A DNA stretch of 64,000 nucleotides, taken from assembly GCA_003223935.1 (NCBI GenBank), contig QHXQ01000037.1, forward strand, positions 29,284-93,283, in the 5' to 3' direction. Source of the stretch: Acidobacteriota bacterium (lineage in GTDB: Bacteria; Acidobacteriota; Blastocatellia; Pyrinomonadales; Pyrinomonadaceae). The notes under the pieces are model-generated. The model saw only the letters and a list, made by a program, of their open reading frames with translations, was not told the DNA's origin and did no database searches. Below are positions 30,777-41,013 of this stretch, in pieces. Each line of letters begins with the position of its first letter. The first letter of the stretch is position 1. The position numbers and the translations under genes were made by a program.

Positions 30777-30963
30777 CTTTTTCTGCCTTTCCCGCGCCCG
30801 GCGGCACCCTTGCGCGAGTCTTGTCTGATTGTTCGTTTGGACTTCGGCTGTGGTCTCGAAAACTGCGGCTGGTTGACCGGCGGGGTGACAGATTTCCTGC
30901 CCGCAACGCAGCCCCCTGCGTCGCGGCCGTCGCTTCAGAACCGCCCGGCCTCAAGCGGTGCGC

Positions 30964-30992
30964 AGTATACATACCTCCTTAGTGGCTGTCAA
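30964..30992 (-). promoter_or_regulatory. sigma70-type promoter for nrdJ
   Basis: Minus strand TTGACA-N17-TATACT (TGTCAA at 30987-30992, AGTATA at 30964-30969). Confidence 0.8.
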
Positions 30993-30999
30993 TAGCCAA

Positions 31000-31015
31000 G
31001 CCCAATATATTGTAG
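31000..31015. promoter_or_regulatory. NrdR box-like palindrome
   Basis: gcCCAATATATTGtag containing perfect CAATATATTG (31003-31012), just upstream of the -35 of nrdJ. Confidence 0.7.
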
Positions 31016-31203
31016 CATACTTTCTTTTCAGTCCCATACAGTGGGGCTTTTAAGAGTTTACCTTAACCAACGAACTGGCGATTTGAGACATCAAAAGCGT
31101 GTCGAGTCAGCATGCAAAATAAGTTATCGTCGGCATTTGCTCGGTGACGAAAAGCAAAAACTGCGCGGTGAGATAAAACGCAAATTTCAGATCGAACATT
31201 CAG

Positions 31204-32151
31204 ATGATCAAGGGTGAGATATTGAACGAAAGGAAGCAGACGAACACGGACATACTCGTGCGCGCAACGGCCGCCGATGGCGCGGTGCGCTGCATGGCTG
31301 CGATCACGACGAATCTGGTGGCCGAAGCAGCGCGCAGACATGAAACATCGCCGACCGTCGCGGCGGCGCTCGGGCGCACGTTGACCGGCACATTGCTGTT
31401 AGGTGCTGGCCTGAAAGAGTTGGATCGTTTGACGGTGCAGATTGTCTGCGATGGCCCCGTCGGCGGGATCACGACGGAAGTGAATGCGCGCGGCGAGGTG
31501 CGCGGTTACGTGCGTCATCCAGAAGCGAACCCGCCATTGAATGCTGGCGGCAAGTTTGATGTGCGCGCGGTCATCGGGCAAGGCATGTTGTATGTCACTT
31601 ATGAGTCGGGCTTCGACATTGGTTTGTACAAAGAACCTTATCGCGGTTCCGTGCCACTCGTCTCCGGCGAGATCGGCGAGGACTTCGCATACTACCTCGC
31701 CAAGTCGGAACAGATTCCGTCGGCGGTGCTGCTCGGCGTGTTCATGCGCGCGGATGAAGCCGGTAAAGCGTTCGTCGAAGCGGCCGGCGGACTGATGATT
31801 CAGATGATGCCGGGCGCAGACGAAGCGACTGTCGCAGCGATTGAAGCGGCCGTTGCGCGTGCGCCGCATACGACAACGCTGATTCGTGATGGCGCGCGCC
31901 CCGTTGATCTATTGCATGCTGTGCTTGGCGACTTGCAATTCGAGGTGCTCGAAGAACGGCCCGTTAGTTTCACGTGTTCATGTTCATATGAGCGCGCGGT
32001 CTCGCTGATCGCTGCGATTGAGCGCAACGAGTTGGAGTTGATCCTGCGTGAAGACAAAGGCGCGGCGTTGACCTGTCACTTCTGCAACGAGACGTACCGG
32101 CTCGATGAAACCGCGCTGGAAGGAATCTTGGCCGGCAGCGTTAGCGATTAA
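31204..32151 (+). CDS. hslO: Hsp33 redox-regulated chaperone
   Basis: Hsp33 fold motifs and C-terminal CSCSYERA ... CHFCNETY zinc-binding cysteines. Confidence 0.95.
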   Translation: MIKGEILNERKQTNTDILVRATAADGAVRCMAAITTNLVAEAARRHETSPTVAAALGRTLTGTLLLGAGLKELDRLTVQIVCDGPVGGITTEVNARGEVRGYVRHPEANPPLNAGGKFDVRAVIGQGMLYVTYESGFDIGLYKEPYRGSVPLVSGEIGEDFAYYLAKSEQIPSAVLLGVFMRADEAGKAFVEAAGGLMIQMMPGADEATVAAIEAAVARAPHTTTLIRDGARPVDLLHAVLGDLQFEVLEERPVSFTCSCSYERAVSLIAAIERNELELILREDKGAALTCHFCNETYRLDETALEGILAGSVSD

Positions 32152-32183
32152 AGGATCGCTTGGTAGAGTTAATCGTCTAATGA

Positions 32184-32225
32184 AAAACGCGGGGCGTTGA
32201 TGATTGAATCAACGCCCCGCGTTTT
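32184..32225. terminator. bidirectional terminator between convergent genes
   Basis: AAAACGCGGGGCGTTGAT-GATTGA-ATCAACGCCCCGCGTTTT, perfect 18-bp arms. Confidence 0.9.
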
Positions 32226-32247
32226 GATCTGAGCAAAATCCTGTTGC

Positions 32248-33075
32248 TTACTGTTTCGACATGAGCAGGTCGTAGTTCCCTGCTTGCCGATTGTGTTCGT
32301 CGAGCGTGCCCATGACGTCGGAGGTGTCTTCGAGCATCTGTTTGGTCATGGCGATGGAGTCGCTCAGTTGCTCGAAGTCGAGCGCGGAGACGCGCTCTGG
32401 CGTCGGCAGCGTGACGACTTGATCGTTGACCAAGCCGAAGAAGTTTTCAATGGACTGAAGTTGTCCTTCGACGAGTTTGACCGAGCGTTCGAGTTCACCG
32501 AAGGCGGCCAAGCGGCGTTTGAGAATCTCGACGTTCGCCTGTTGAATCCGGCGCGCGCGGTCATCCGGCGCGTTCTCGACCGAGCGCTCGGCCTGCGCGA
32601 GTTGATTCGCCACCGCTTGCTTATTGATCGAGCGCAGATGATTTTTGCGGCGGCGATAGACGTCGAGCAGGTCAACGAAATCTTCCCAACGTTGTTCGAG
32701 GCTCTGAATGTTTGCGGGCACGTCTTTCGCGCCGGTGAACTTGGTGTAGTTCTCGAAAATCTGTTTCTTGAGCCACTTCAAATAGAGCACCGCTTCACGC
32801 TCGCGCGGATCGAATGTGTCGATCAACTTCTCGCGCTGGCGGCGGCGCATCTCGTAGAGCTGTCTGCGCTGGCGCTGATTGACGAGCCGACGATAGAGCG
32901 AACTTGAAGGGATGGTCGCCAGATACAGACCTTCGGCGACAAGCGCGAGACCGAGCGGAATCACCGACGGGATGAAGGCGGCGGCCACGGCGAAGCCGGC
33001 CAAGCCCCAGAAGTTGACTGGTTCTTTCGCGGCCTCTTTCAGGTATTGCAGATCGATCTTTTTGATGTCCGCCAT
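32248..33075 (-). CDS. coiled-coil membrane protein of unknown function
   Basis: Hydrophobic segment near the N-terminus then long coiled coil; adjacent to pspA-like gene. Confidence 0.65.
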   Translation of the reverse strand: MADIKKIDLQYLKEAAKEPVNFWGLAGFAVAAAFIPSVIPLGLALVAEGLYLATIPSSSLYRRLVNQRQRRQLYEMRRRQREKLIDTFDPREREAVLYLKWLKKQIFENYTKFTGAKDVPANIQSLEQRWEDFVDLLDVYRRRKNHLRSINKQAVANQLAQAERSVENAPDDRARRIQQANVEILKRRLAAFGELERSVKLVEGQLQSIENFFGLVNDQVVTLPTPERVSALDFEQLSDSIAMTKQMLEDTSDVMGTLDEHNRQAGNYDLLMSKQ

Positions 33076-33174
33076 AACGTTTTGCCAATTGCTTGCGAGC
33101 CAACGTGCGCTCGCTCTGCGCTGCGATCTTACTCCCTAACCAACCAACGACTTGCGTTCACGGCTGCGATTAAC

Positions 33175-33927
33175 TTACATCGTGCGCCCGCTATTGTCCT
33201 CCGCGCCTTCGGTCTGAGCGGCGGGGAGTTGGCCTTGCTGCGGCGTGGTCGAACCGGGCAGCAGACCCATCTCGCGTTTGTACTCAAGCAGCTTGTCTTG
33301 CAACTGCAAGTTCATCGCTTCCTGTTCGATCTCGTGCAACTGATTATCAACCGAGGCTGCGCCGAGTTGCATCTTGGCTTCGGCTGCGGCCGAGCGCCGG
33401 TCAATCTTGTCGCGCATCTCATTGAAGGTCGAAGCGTCGTCGCCGAGTTGGAAGGTCTCCATCGTCTGCGCGAGTTGCTCTTGCAGCCGCGCCTGCTTCG
33501 ACTGATTGATGAGCTGCATCGCCTCGGCGGAACGACGCTGCATTTGCAGCATGTAGTTGTCGCGCGCCTTGAGCGCCTGCTTGGATGCCATCTCGGCGGC
33601 TTGCAGTTGCTGTTTGGTCTTTTGCAGATCGAGTTGCGCTTGTTGTAACTGGCCGATGTAAGCGGTGGCCATATCGTCGCGGCCGAGTTTGATGGCGGCT
33701 TTGATTTTCGAATCGTAGTCCACAACCTGCGTTTCCAACCGATCTTTGTTCTTGGCGAGCAGACGCTCGGTAGCCATGACCTGTGCGACCGAATTATTTA
33801 ACTCCGGCACGCGGTCGCGCATCTCGCGAATAGTCTGTTGTAGGACTAGCTCGGGGTCTTCGGTCCTCTCGATCACGCCGCCGAGCAACGCGCGCATCGA
33901 ACGTTTGAAACGGCTCCACAGGCCCAT
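33175..33927 (-). CDS. PspA/IM30 family protein
   Basis: MGLWSRFKRSMRALLGGVIERTEDPELVLQQTIREMRDRVPELNNSVAQVMA. Confidence 0.9.
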   Translation of the reverse strand: MGLWSRFKRSMRALLGGVIERTEDPELVLQQTIREMRDRVPELNNSVAQVMATERLLAKNKDRLETQVVDYDSKIKAAIKLGRDDMATAYIGQLQQAQLDLQKTKQQLQAAEMASKQALKARDNYMLQMQRRSAEAMQLINQSKQARLQEQLAQTMETFQLGDDASTFNEMRDKIDRRSAAAEAKMQLGAASVDNQLHEIEQEAMNLQLQDKLLEYKREMGLLPGSTTPQQGQLPAAQTEGAEDNSGRTM

Positions 33928-34101
33928 CGTCTTTAGCTCCTCCGAGCGGTTCGCGCGTTCGGTTTTGCCCGCGCGAACATTCAATTTCAGCGTGCCTAAC
34001 AGGCCGCGCCTACCGTTGTACGTCCGCCCGCACCGCGCGGTTGCATTTTCAGCGCCGCCTTGGATGTGAGTATAACAGGCCAACGCGGAACAGGGAAGAA
34101 C

Positions 34102-34256
34102 GGTAGGCGGAAAGCAGAAGGCAGTAGGCAGCAGGTAGTTCAAGACAAAAAAGAAGGCCGTAGGTTGATGCGCGGCTCGACGAATTACGAAGCGCGTTCA
34201 ACCTACGGACTCTCGCTTTATTTTCACTGCCTCCTGCCTTCTGCCTACTGCCTACT
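34102..34256. repeat. composite heptamer inverted repeat (AGGCAGT family) with an inner hairpin
   Basis: ggtaggc ggaaagc agaaggc agtaggc agcaggt ... CCGTAGGTTGA/TCAACCTACGG inner ... actgcct cctgcct tctgcct actgcct. Confidence 0.88.
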
Positions 34257-35537
34257 AAACTCCCCTATGTCCCGTCGGTAGTGCATGCCATCCCAGTTGA
34301 TGAGGCTGATAGCCTCGTAGCAGTGTGCGAGGGCGCGTGCGAGCGTTGGGGCTGTAGCAGTGACGCCGAGGACACGGCCGCCGTTCGTGAGCCATGAGCC
34401 GGCGGCGGTGCGGCGTGTGCCGGCGTGGAAGAGTTGGACGTCGTACTGTTGTGCGGCTTCATCGAGACCCGCGATGCGCGCGCCGGTTTCTGGTTGTTCG
34501 GGGTAGCCGCGTGCGGCGAGGACGACACAGGCTGAGGCATCGCTTGACCAAGCAACGCGCGTTGCGCCTAAGTTGCCATGCGCGACGGCGGCGAAGATGT
34601 CTGCGAGGTCACTTTCGAGGCGCACGAGGATGGCTTGCGCTTCCGGGTCGCCGAAGCGGACGTTGTATTCGAGCACGCGCGGGCCTGCGGCTGTGAGCAT
34701 GAGGCCGATGAAGAGGACGCCGCGAAAATCGAGCCGGTCGGCCTGCGCGCCTGCGAGCGTCGGTTCGACTATTTCGCGGACGACGTGCCTGAGCGTCGCC
34801 TCATCGAGCACGTCGGGCGCGGTGATCGCGCCCATGCCGCCGGTGTTGGGGCCTGTGTCGTCTTCGCCGACGCGCTTGTGATCGCGCGCCGCAGGCATCA
34901 GCGCGTAATCCTTGCCGTCAGTCCAAAGCAGTAGCGACGCCTCGCGCCCGACGAGCGCCTCTTCGAGCACGACGCGGCGTGCGGCTTCAAGGCCGACGCG
35001 CCCTTGCTCCATCAACTCGATGACGGCCCGTTCAGCTTCGGCGCGCGTGCGCGCGACCACGACGCCCTTGCCCGCCGCTAGGCCATCGGCCTTGACGACG
35101 ACCGGCGTCTCTTCATCGCCAAACTCGCCGCGCCGCAGTATGTCGCGCGCCTCTTCGGCGCTCTCGGCCACGCGGAAGCGCGCGGTCGGGATTGCGTGCC
35201 GCGCCATGAACTCTTTGGCGAAGACTTTGCTCGACTCAAGCTGTGCGGCGGCGGCGCTTGGGCCGGCGACGGTGAGACCGCGCGCCGCGAACTCATCAAC
35301 TAATCCGGCCGCGAGCGGTGCTTCGCTGCCGACCACAGTCAGATCGATCTGCTCGACTTCAGCGAAACGCGCGAGGGCCGCGATGTCTGTGGCTTTGATG
35401 GAGACGCAACGTACGTTCTGCGCGATGCCGTCGTTGCCGGGCGCGCAGAAGATTTGCCGTTTGGCGCGCGCGCTTCGTTGCAACGCCCAACAGAGCGCGT
35501 GCTCACGTCCGCCTGAGCCGATGACGAGAATCTTCAT
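34245..35537 (-). CDS. purD: phosphoribosylamine--glycine ligase
   Basis: MKILVIGSGGREHALCWAL ... KADGLAAGKGVVVA ... NTGGMGA ... EYNVRFGDPE. Confidence 0.97.
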   Translation of the reverse strand: MKILVIGSGGREHALCWALQRSARAKRQIFCAPGNDGIAQNVRCVSIKATDIAALARFAEVEQIDLTVVGSEAPLAAGLVDEFAARGLTVAGPSAAAAQLESSKVFAKEFMARHAIPTARFRVAESAEEARDILRRGEFGDEETPVVVKADGLAAGKGVVVARTRAEAERAVIELMEQGRVGLEAARRVVLEEALVGREASLLLWTDGKDYALMPAARDHKRVGEDDTGPNTGGMGAITAPDVLDEATLRHVVREIVEPTLAGAQADRLDFRGVLFIGLMLTAAGPRVLEYNVRFGDPEAQAILVRLESDLADIFAAVAHGNLGATRVAWSSDASACVVLAARGYPEQPETGARIAGLDEAAQQYDVQLFHAGTRRTAAGSWLTNGGRVLGVTATAPTLARALAHCYEAISLINWDGMHYRRDIGEFSRQ

Positions 35538-35845
35538 GGTGTGGTTTGTTCAATTCATCGAGGCTGAGCCGTGCGATCAAGCGGCGGATGCTGGCACGGG
35601 CGCAAGAGCGTGTCAAGCGTGCGTCCGAAAACGTACCGGAAATCCTTGACACAATTTTGTGATGGCTATACTTTGCACGAGCAAAGGACGGCGTTTAGTT
35701 GGCGTTCATGTACGCGAGCGTCGTCCAAGCGAAACAGCGGGCAGCCGTAAGCACCCTTGCCGGTTCTGCCAAATTTTTTGCATCTTCCTTCGAGCGCGCC
35801 CACCTTTGTTCAGCTCCGAGGGGACAGCGAGTAAGGGAAATGATC

Positions 35846-36214
35846 ATGGCACAAGCACAAGCAACCAGCAGAACCAACGGAGAGTGGGGTCGGGCCGAGA
35901 TGGAGTTCCAAGACCGCGCGATTCGCTGTATTGATTGCGACGAAGAGTTCATCTGGACGGCCGGCGAGCAACTCTTCTTTCACGACAAGGGACTGAAGAA
36001 TGAGCCGAAGCGTTGCAAGCCTTGCAAGCAGGCGAAGAACGAACGGCTCGCCGCGATTGCCGCCGCGCAAGCCAACGGCATGCGCCAACGAATTGAAGTC
36101 TCAGTCACTTGCGCCCAATGCGGGCAACAGACCACCGTCCCGTTCTACCCCTCGCAGGGTCGCCCCGTCTTTTGCCGCATCTGCTTCCAGGCCAGTCGCG
36201 GCTTTGAAGATTAG
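35846..36214 (+). CDS. zinc-ribbon (CxxC) domain protein
   Basis: RCIDCDEEFIWTAGEQLFFHDKGLKNEPKRCKPCKQAKNER and a second CAQC ... CRIC pair. Confidence 0.8.
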   Translation: MAQAQATSRTNGEWGRAEMEFQDRAIRCIDCDEEFIWTAGEQLFFHDKGLKNEPKRCKPCKQAKNERLAAIAAAQANGMRQRIEVSVTCAQCGQQTTVPFYPSQGRPVFCRICFQASRGFED

Positions 36215-36325
36215 GCGCGCTTGAGGACCGACGCCGCTAAGGCGCGGTCGCAACCCGACATAATCTAAAATGCTCCCGCCCGGCACCCCTATGCCGGCCC
36301 ATGTCTTTGTGTCTCGCTTCACGTC

Positions 36326-38431
36326 CTATTGCTCAAGATGATAAGGCACGCTCGTCACGATGATGCCCTTCTTGAAGAGGAGCGAGCCTTTCAAGAGCAG
36401 CGAGCTTTGGTTGTGCAACAGGTGCTGCCACCACCTTGCGGGCACGAACTCCGGCAAGATTACCGTCACCATCCCGCCTTCGTTCTGCTGGCGCAGCCGA
36501 TTGATGTAGCGCAACAACGGACGCGTCAACGAACGATAAGGCGAAGCCAGCACGACCAAGTTGATCCCAGCGCCCCACTGCGTCCACTTATCGCGCAACT
36601 TCTGCGTCGCCGTCTCATCAATGTCCACATAGACGGCCGTGACGCGATCCGGCGCAATCGCCTTCGCGTATTCGAGCGCCGCGATGACGCCGCGATGCAC
36701 GCCTGAGATCGGGACGACGACCGTGTTGGGTAATGGGCGTAGCTCCGACAATCCTTCGGTCGAGAGTTGCCGTGCGACCAGCAAGTAATGTCTGTGGATG
36801 GAGCGGAACATCACGACGAGGAGCGGTATGACGACCACGACGATCCACGCGCCGTGTATGAACTTCGTCAGGATGAAGACGCAGAGTACGACGAACGTAG
36901 CAATAGCGCCGAGCGCGTTAATAAAGATCGACTTCTTCCAGTGCGGGCCTGACGTAACATCGTCGGCGACAAAAGGCGACTCACGTTCCGTCTCGACGGC
37001 CAGTGTGGCATCGGGCAACGGGCGCACGTGCGCCGTTGCGGCCGCGTCGCTGCTTTGCTGCGCGCCCGTCACAGCACCTGTACTGGATGGAGTTGGCCCT
37101 TGCGGCTCGCGCGGCGCGTCGTTCGGTCTGCGCCCCAATAGCTCGCGGCGCTCCTTGAGCCAGTGCTTGACCATCCCCGACTGCGAGAGCGTGAATGAGA
37201 GGAAGACGCCGACGGCGTAGAGCGGAATCAGCCGGCTCGTGTCGCCGCCGAAGGCGACCACGAGGATTGAAGCGAAGACGGCGAGGATGATGATGCCGTT
37301 TGAGAAGACGAGCCGGTCGCCGCGATTGGCGAACTGGCGCGGCAGGAAACGATCACGCGCAAGCAACGAGGAGAGGCGCGGGAAGTCTGCGAATGAAGTG
37401 TTGGCGGCGAGCACGAGAATCGCGGCCGTCGTTCCTTGCACGAGGTAGTAGAACCAGCCCATCGGGCCCGTAAAAATGTTGCGCGCAAACTGCGAGATGA
37501 CGGTCTCGTTCGCGTGCGGCTGCACGCCGTAGAGCCAAGCCATCACGCTCGTGCCGAGAAACATGATCGTCAGCAGCACCGCCATCCAGACGAGCGTCGT
37601 CGAGGCGTTCTTCGCTTCGGGCTGTTTGAACGCGGGCACGCCGTTTGAGATCGCTTCGATGCCGGTCAGCGCAGCACAGCCGTTCGAGAACGCGCCGAGT
37701 AGCAGGAACAGTGTGAGCGGTTGCACGTGATAGCCTTCGGCGAGCTTCATCGGCTCAGTGCTTGGCGGCGGCGCGCCGTAGAGCTTGTAGTGCAGTAGCC
37801 CGTAGCCGATCATGAAGAGAAACGAGACGACGAAGGCGTAAGTTGGAAAAGCGAAGATCGCGCCCGACTCGCGCACGCCGCGCAGGTTGGCGACGGCGAT
37901 AAAGGCGATGAAGAAGAGACACAATGCGACCTTGTGATCGTCGAGCCAAGCGAAGCGCGTCCCCTGCGCGGCGGACGTGAGCGCGGCCACGCCCGCAGAG
38001 ATCGAGACCGATACAGTCAACACATAGTCAACCAACAAAGCCGCGCCCGCGATGAGGCCGGCGTTCGTGCCCAAGTTATCTTTGGCGACGATGTACGCGC
38101 CGCCGCCTGAAGGGTAAGCGTGAATCGTCTGCCGGTAGCTGATGGTGACGATGACTAAGAGCGTGGCGATGCCGAGCGAGATCGGCACGACGTAATGAAA
38201 CGTATAAGCCTGACCGTAGGCGACGGCGACGGCGAGCACGAGCAGAATTTCTTCCGTCGCGTAAGCTGTGGATGAGAGCGCGTCCGATGAAAAGACCGCG
38301 AGCGCAGTCTTCTTTGAGAGTCGTTCGTGTATCGCTTGCTCTGTGCGTTTAGCGCGGCCGACGAGCAGGCGCTTAATGGCTGTGGCCAATGTCTTCAAGT
38401 CTCCTTGTTCCGCCGCCGCCGCAAAAAGCAA
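36326..38431 (-). CDS. kimA: KimA-type potassium transporter (APC superfamily)
   Basis: SSDALSSTAYATEEILLVLA, SYRQTIHAYPSGGGAYIVAKDNLG, LHNQSSLLLKGSLLFKKGIIVTSVPYHLEQ resemble B. subtilis KimA (YdaO). Confidence 0.9.
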   Translation of the reverse strand: MLFAAAAEQGDLKTLATAIKRLLVGRAKRTEQAIHERLSKKTALAVFSSDALSSTAYATEEILLVLAVAVAYGQAYTFHYVVPISLGIATLLVIVTISYRQTIHAYPSGGGAYIVAKDNLGTNAGLIAGAALLVDYVLTVSVSISAGVAALTSAAQGTRFAWLDDHKVALCLFFIAFIAVANLRGVRESGAIFAFPTYAFVVSFLFMIGYGLLHYKLYGAPPPSTEPMKLAEGYHVQPLTLFLLLGAFSNGCAALTGIEAISNGVPAFKQPEAKNASTTLVWMAVLLTIMFLGTSVMAWLYGVQPHANETVISQFARNIFTGPMGWFYYLVQGTTAAILVLAANTSFADFPRLSSLLARDRFLPRQFANRGDRLVFSNGIIILAVFASILVVAFGGDTSRLIPLYAVGVFLSFTLSQSGMVKHWLKERRELLGRRPNDAPREPQGPTPSSTGAVTGAQQSSDAAATAHVRPLPDATLAVETERESPFVADDVTSGPHWKKSIFINALGAIATFVVLCVFILTKFIHGAWIVVVVIPLLVVMFRSIHRHYLLVARQLSTEGLSELRPLPNTVVVPISGVHRGVIAALEYAKAIAPDRVTAVYVDIDETATQKLRDKWTQWGAGINLVVLASPYRSLTRPLLRYINRLRQQNEGGMVTVILPEFVPARWWQHLLHNQSSLLLKGSLLFKKGIIVTSVPYHLEQ

Positions 38432-38479
38432 GAGGCGCGGAGCATCACGCCCCGCGCCTCGCAGTAAAACTCGCGGCAG

Positions 38480-38695
38480 CCTTGCCCTTCTCTTTCACGC
38501 CTACGAGGTTAGCTGACGGGCTTGGACGGAGAAGTGTCCTAAGCGCGCGTGCGCCATCATGACTGAAAGCGCGCTCGCGCTATACGCCCCGCGACCTGCA
38601 CGAACGGACAGGTCGTGTGGTTCCCCCGCGTCGAACAGGACGACTGTCTTACAGCCCCATCCGACTTCGGCAGACAAACTGTCAACGGCGACGAA
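38480..38695 (-). ncRNA. c-di-AMP riboswitch (ydaO/yuaA class)
   Basis: Minus strand reads CGCCGTTGACAG ... GACGCGGGGGAACCACACGACC ... GGTCGCGGGGCGTATA ... CTTCTCCGTCCAAGCCCGTCAGCTAACCTCGTAGGCGTGAAAGAGAAGGG; the CCCGTCAGCTAACCTCGTAGGCG segment is the hallmark 3' conserved block. Confidence 0.93.
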
Positions 38696-38725
38696 TCTTA
38701 CGCCTGAACGATCAAGCAAAGCAAC

Positions 38726-40711
38726 TCAGCCGCCGACATGCACGATGGGCCGGCGCTCCGGGTCTTCTTCGGCCTGCCTGAGCACTTCGCGCGTGACCGG
38801 CGCTGTGTCGCCTTCACCGAAGATGATGTACCGGAATAGATACTTCAGGGGATTGCCCTCACTCCAGCCGAAATAGACGTGCGGCATCTTGCCGGTCGTA
38901 TCGCGTAGGTGGAGCAGAAGCGCGGCAATAGCGTTCGGCACGGCCGCACTTTCGGTGCGCAACACGCGAAAGCCGTCCACGTCTACGCCGCGCACGCAGA
39001 GTTTGCCCGAAAACTCCGATGCGTCGCCCGTCTTCACTTCAAGAAACAGGATTGGATCGCGCGTCGGAATGTGATTATCCTCGCGCTTCTCACGCTCTTT
39101 GAATTGGTATTCGCTCACGTCACCGCGATCGCAACGATTGGTCACGATGCGTATTTCGTCGCGCTTGCGCGCCACCTCTTCGACGAACGCCCGCGCCTGC
39201 TCATCCAACTCGACGCGCTCAACGCGCAACTCGGTTGTGCGCATGACGCGCGACAGAAACGACGTGAAGATGATCGTGCCGATAAAAAACGAAGCGATCT
39301 TGATCCCTTCAGGCCGTTCGATGACGTTCGCGACGGTCGTGTAGGCGAAGACGAGCGCGATCAGGGCGAACGCCCAAGTCAGCCCGCGCTGCCCCTTGCG
39401 CCAAGTCGAGAGCGTCACCGCGACAGCCGCCGAACTCATCAACACAAGGACGCCCGTCGCATACGCGCCGCCTTGCGCATCCACGTCGGCGTGGAAAATC
39501 CACGTGACGGTGAACGCGACCGCCATGTACACCAGCACGAGCGGGCGTTGCGCACGCGCCCAGTTCGGAGCCATGCCGTAGCGCGGCAGATAGCGCGGCA
39601 CGATATTCAAAAGACCGGCCATCGCCGACGCGCCCGCGAACCAGAGGATCAGGATCGTGCTGATGTCGTAAGCCGTGCCAAAGCCGTTGCCGAAGAATTG
39701 ATACGCGAGATAGGCGAGCGCGCGCCCGTTCGCTTTGCCGCCAGCGTCCACGCCCTCGATGGCGGGGCGAAACTGTTCTGGCGGAATGAGCGTCGTCGTC
39801 ACAAGGCTGCTCGCGATCAGATAGACGCTCATAATGAGCGCGGCGGTGATGAGCAGATGGCGCGTGCCGCGTATGCGCCCCGGCGGTCGTTCCTCAGTGT
39901 CCGTCGGCTCGCCTTTGATCAAAGGCATGACCGCGACGCCGGTCTCAAAGCCCGACAAGCCGAGCGCGAGTTTTGGAAATAACAACAGCGAGACGCCGAT
40001 GATCAGAAGCGGATTGCCGTGCACGCTCGGCGCGGTAAACAGCGCCCCGCGCCAGCGCGCTAACACTTCCATATGGCGCGCGATCTGATAGACGCCATAA
40101 CCAACGACGATCCCGTTCAGCAACAGGTAAGCGCCGACGAGCAAGACGGCGATGCCGATGGCCTCTTTGAACCCTTTGAGGAAGATCGCGCCCAGCAGCG
40201 CGATGAGCGCGAGCGTCAGGTAGATGCGATGCGCGAAGAAGGCCGGCATGTAAGGATTCTCGATCAGGTGCGCGGTGGCGTCGGCCGCCGAGAGCGTGAT
40301 CGTGATGATGAAGTCTGTGGCGACGAAGCCGAGCAGGACGAGGACGAAGAGTTTGCCCCGCCAGCGCGTCAGCAGATGTTCAAGCATCGCAATCGAGCCT
40401 TCGCCGTGTGGGCTTTCGACGGCGACGCGGCTGTAGATCGGGTATGCGCCGAAGAGTGTGAGCAGCACGAGGATCAAAGTGGCGATGGGCGAGAGCGCAC
40501 CGGCGGCGAGGAAGGCGATGCCCGGTTGATAACCGAGCGTCGAGAAATAGTCCACGCCAGTCAGACACATCACCTGCCACCAAGCATGCGCCCGATGGCG
40601 TGCGTGCGCCGCTTGCTCATGCGGCCCTTCAGGCAGTTCAGTCGTACCTTCATACAACCAACGCTTGAACGGGCTGAGCCTCTTTTTGCGCGGGGCGGTT
40701 AGCCCAACCAT
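38726..40711 (-). CDS. APC family permease with cytosolic C-terminal domain
   Basis: [60 protein letters not shown]; multi-TM. Confidence 0.85.
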   Translation of the reverse strand: MVGLTAPRKKRLSPFKRWLYEGTTELPEGPHEQAAHARHRAHAWWQVMCLTGVDYFSTLGYQPGIAFLAAGALSPIATLILVLLTLFGAYPIYSRVAVESPHGEGSIAMLEHLLTRWRGKLFVLVLLGFVATDFIITITLSAADATAHLIENPYMPAFFAHRIYLTLALIALLGAIFLKGFKEAIGIAVLLVGAYLLLNGIVVGYGVYQIARHMEVLARWRGALFTAPSVHGNPLLIIGVSLLLFPKLALGLSGFETGVAVMPLIKGEPTDTEERPPGRIRGTRHLLITAALIMSVYLIASSLVTTTLIPPEQFRPAIEGVDAGGKANGRALAYLAYQFFGNGFGTAYDISTILILWFAGASAMAGLLNIVPRYLPRYGMAPNWARAQRPLVLVYMAVAFTVTWIFHADVDAQGGAYATGVLVLMSSAAVAVTLSTWRKGQRGLTWAFALIALVFAYTTVANVIERPEGIKIASFFIGTIIFTSFLSRVMRTTELRVERVELDEQARAFVEEVARKRDEIRIVTNRCDRGDVSEYQFKEREKREDNHIPTRDPILFLEVKTGDASEFSGKLCVRGVDVDGFRVLRTESAAVPNAIAALLLHLRDTTGKMPHVYFGWSEGNPLKYLFRYIIFGEGDTAPVTREVLRQAEEDPERRPIVHVGG

Positions 40712-40930
40712 CGGCGGCCTCCGAAGCTAAGCAGAGTTGGCAGGAGCTTAAACTGAAACGTGTCTGAGCCTGAACAGAGTGACCGGCCGGCGCCGCGCCC
40801 GGACAGCATTGTGCGGCCGGCGTTGTACCCGCACAATACACGCGCCCGGTCTCACAGTTCAATTTCACTGCAACTTGCTGCGGTTCAATATACCAATTTT
40901 GTTTCCACGTCAAAGCACATGCCACATATT

Positions 40931-41013
40931 GAGTCGAGAGTCTGGAGTCGAGAGTCTGGAGTTAAGAACTTTTATCTTCTGACTCCAGACTCTCAACTCC
41001 AGACTCCTGACTT
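40931..41013. repeat. heptamer inverted tandem repeat (GAGTCTG family)
   Basis: gagtcga gagtctg gagtcga gagtctg gagttaa ... ctgactc cagactc tcaactc cagactc ctgactt. Confidence 0.92.

Noticed and set aside
30777-30957. Canonical cobalamin riboswitch upstream of nrdJ
   Set aside because: No recognisable B12 box or other conserved core segments on the minus strand; kept only as an unassigned leader.
38501-38719. 72-aa minus-strand ORF
   Set aside because: Covers the c-di-AMP riboswitch; the conservation is RNA-level.
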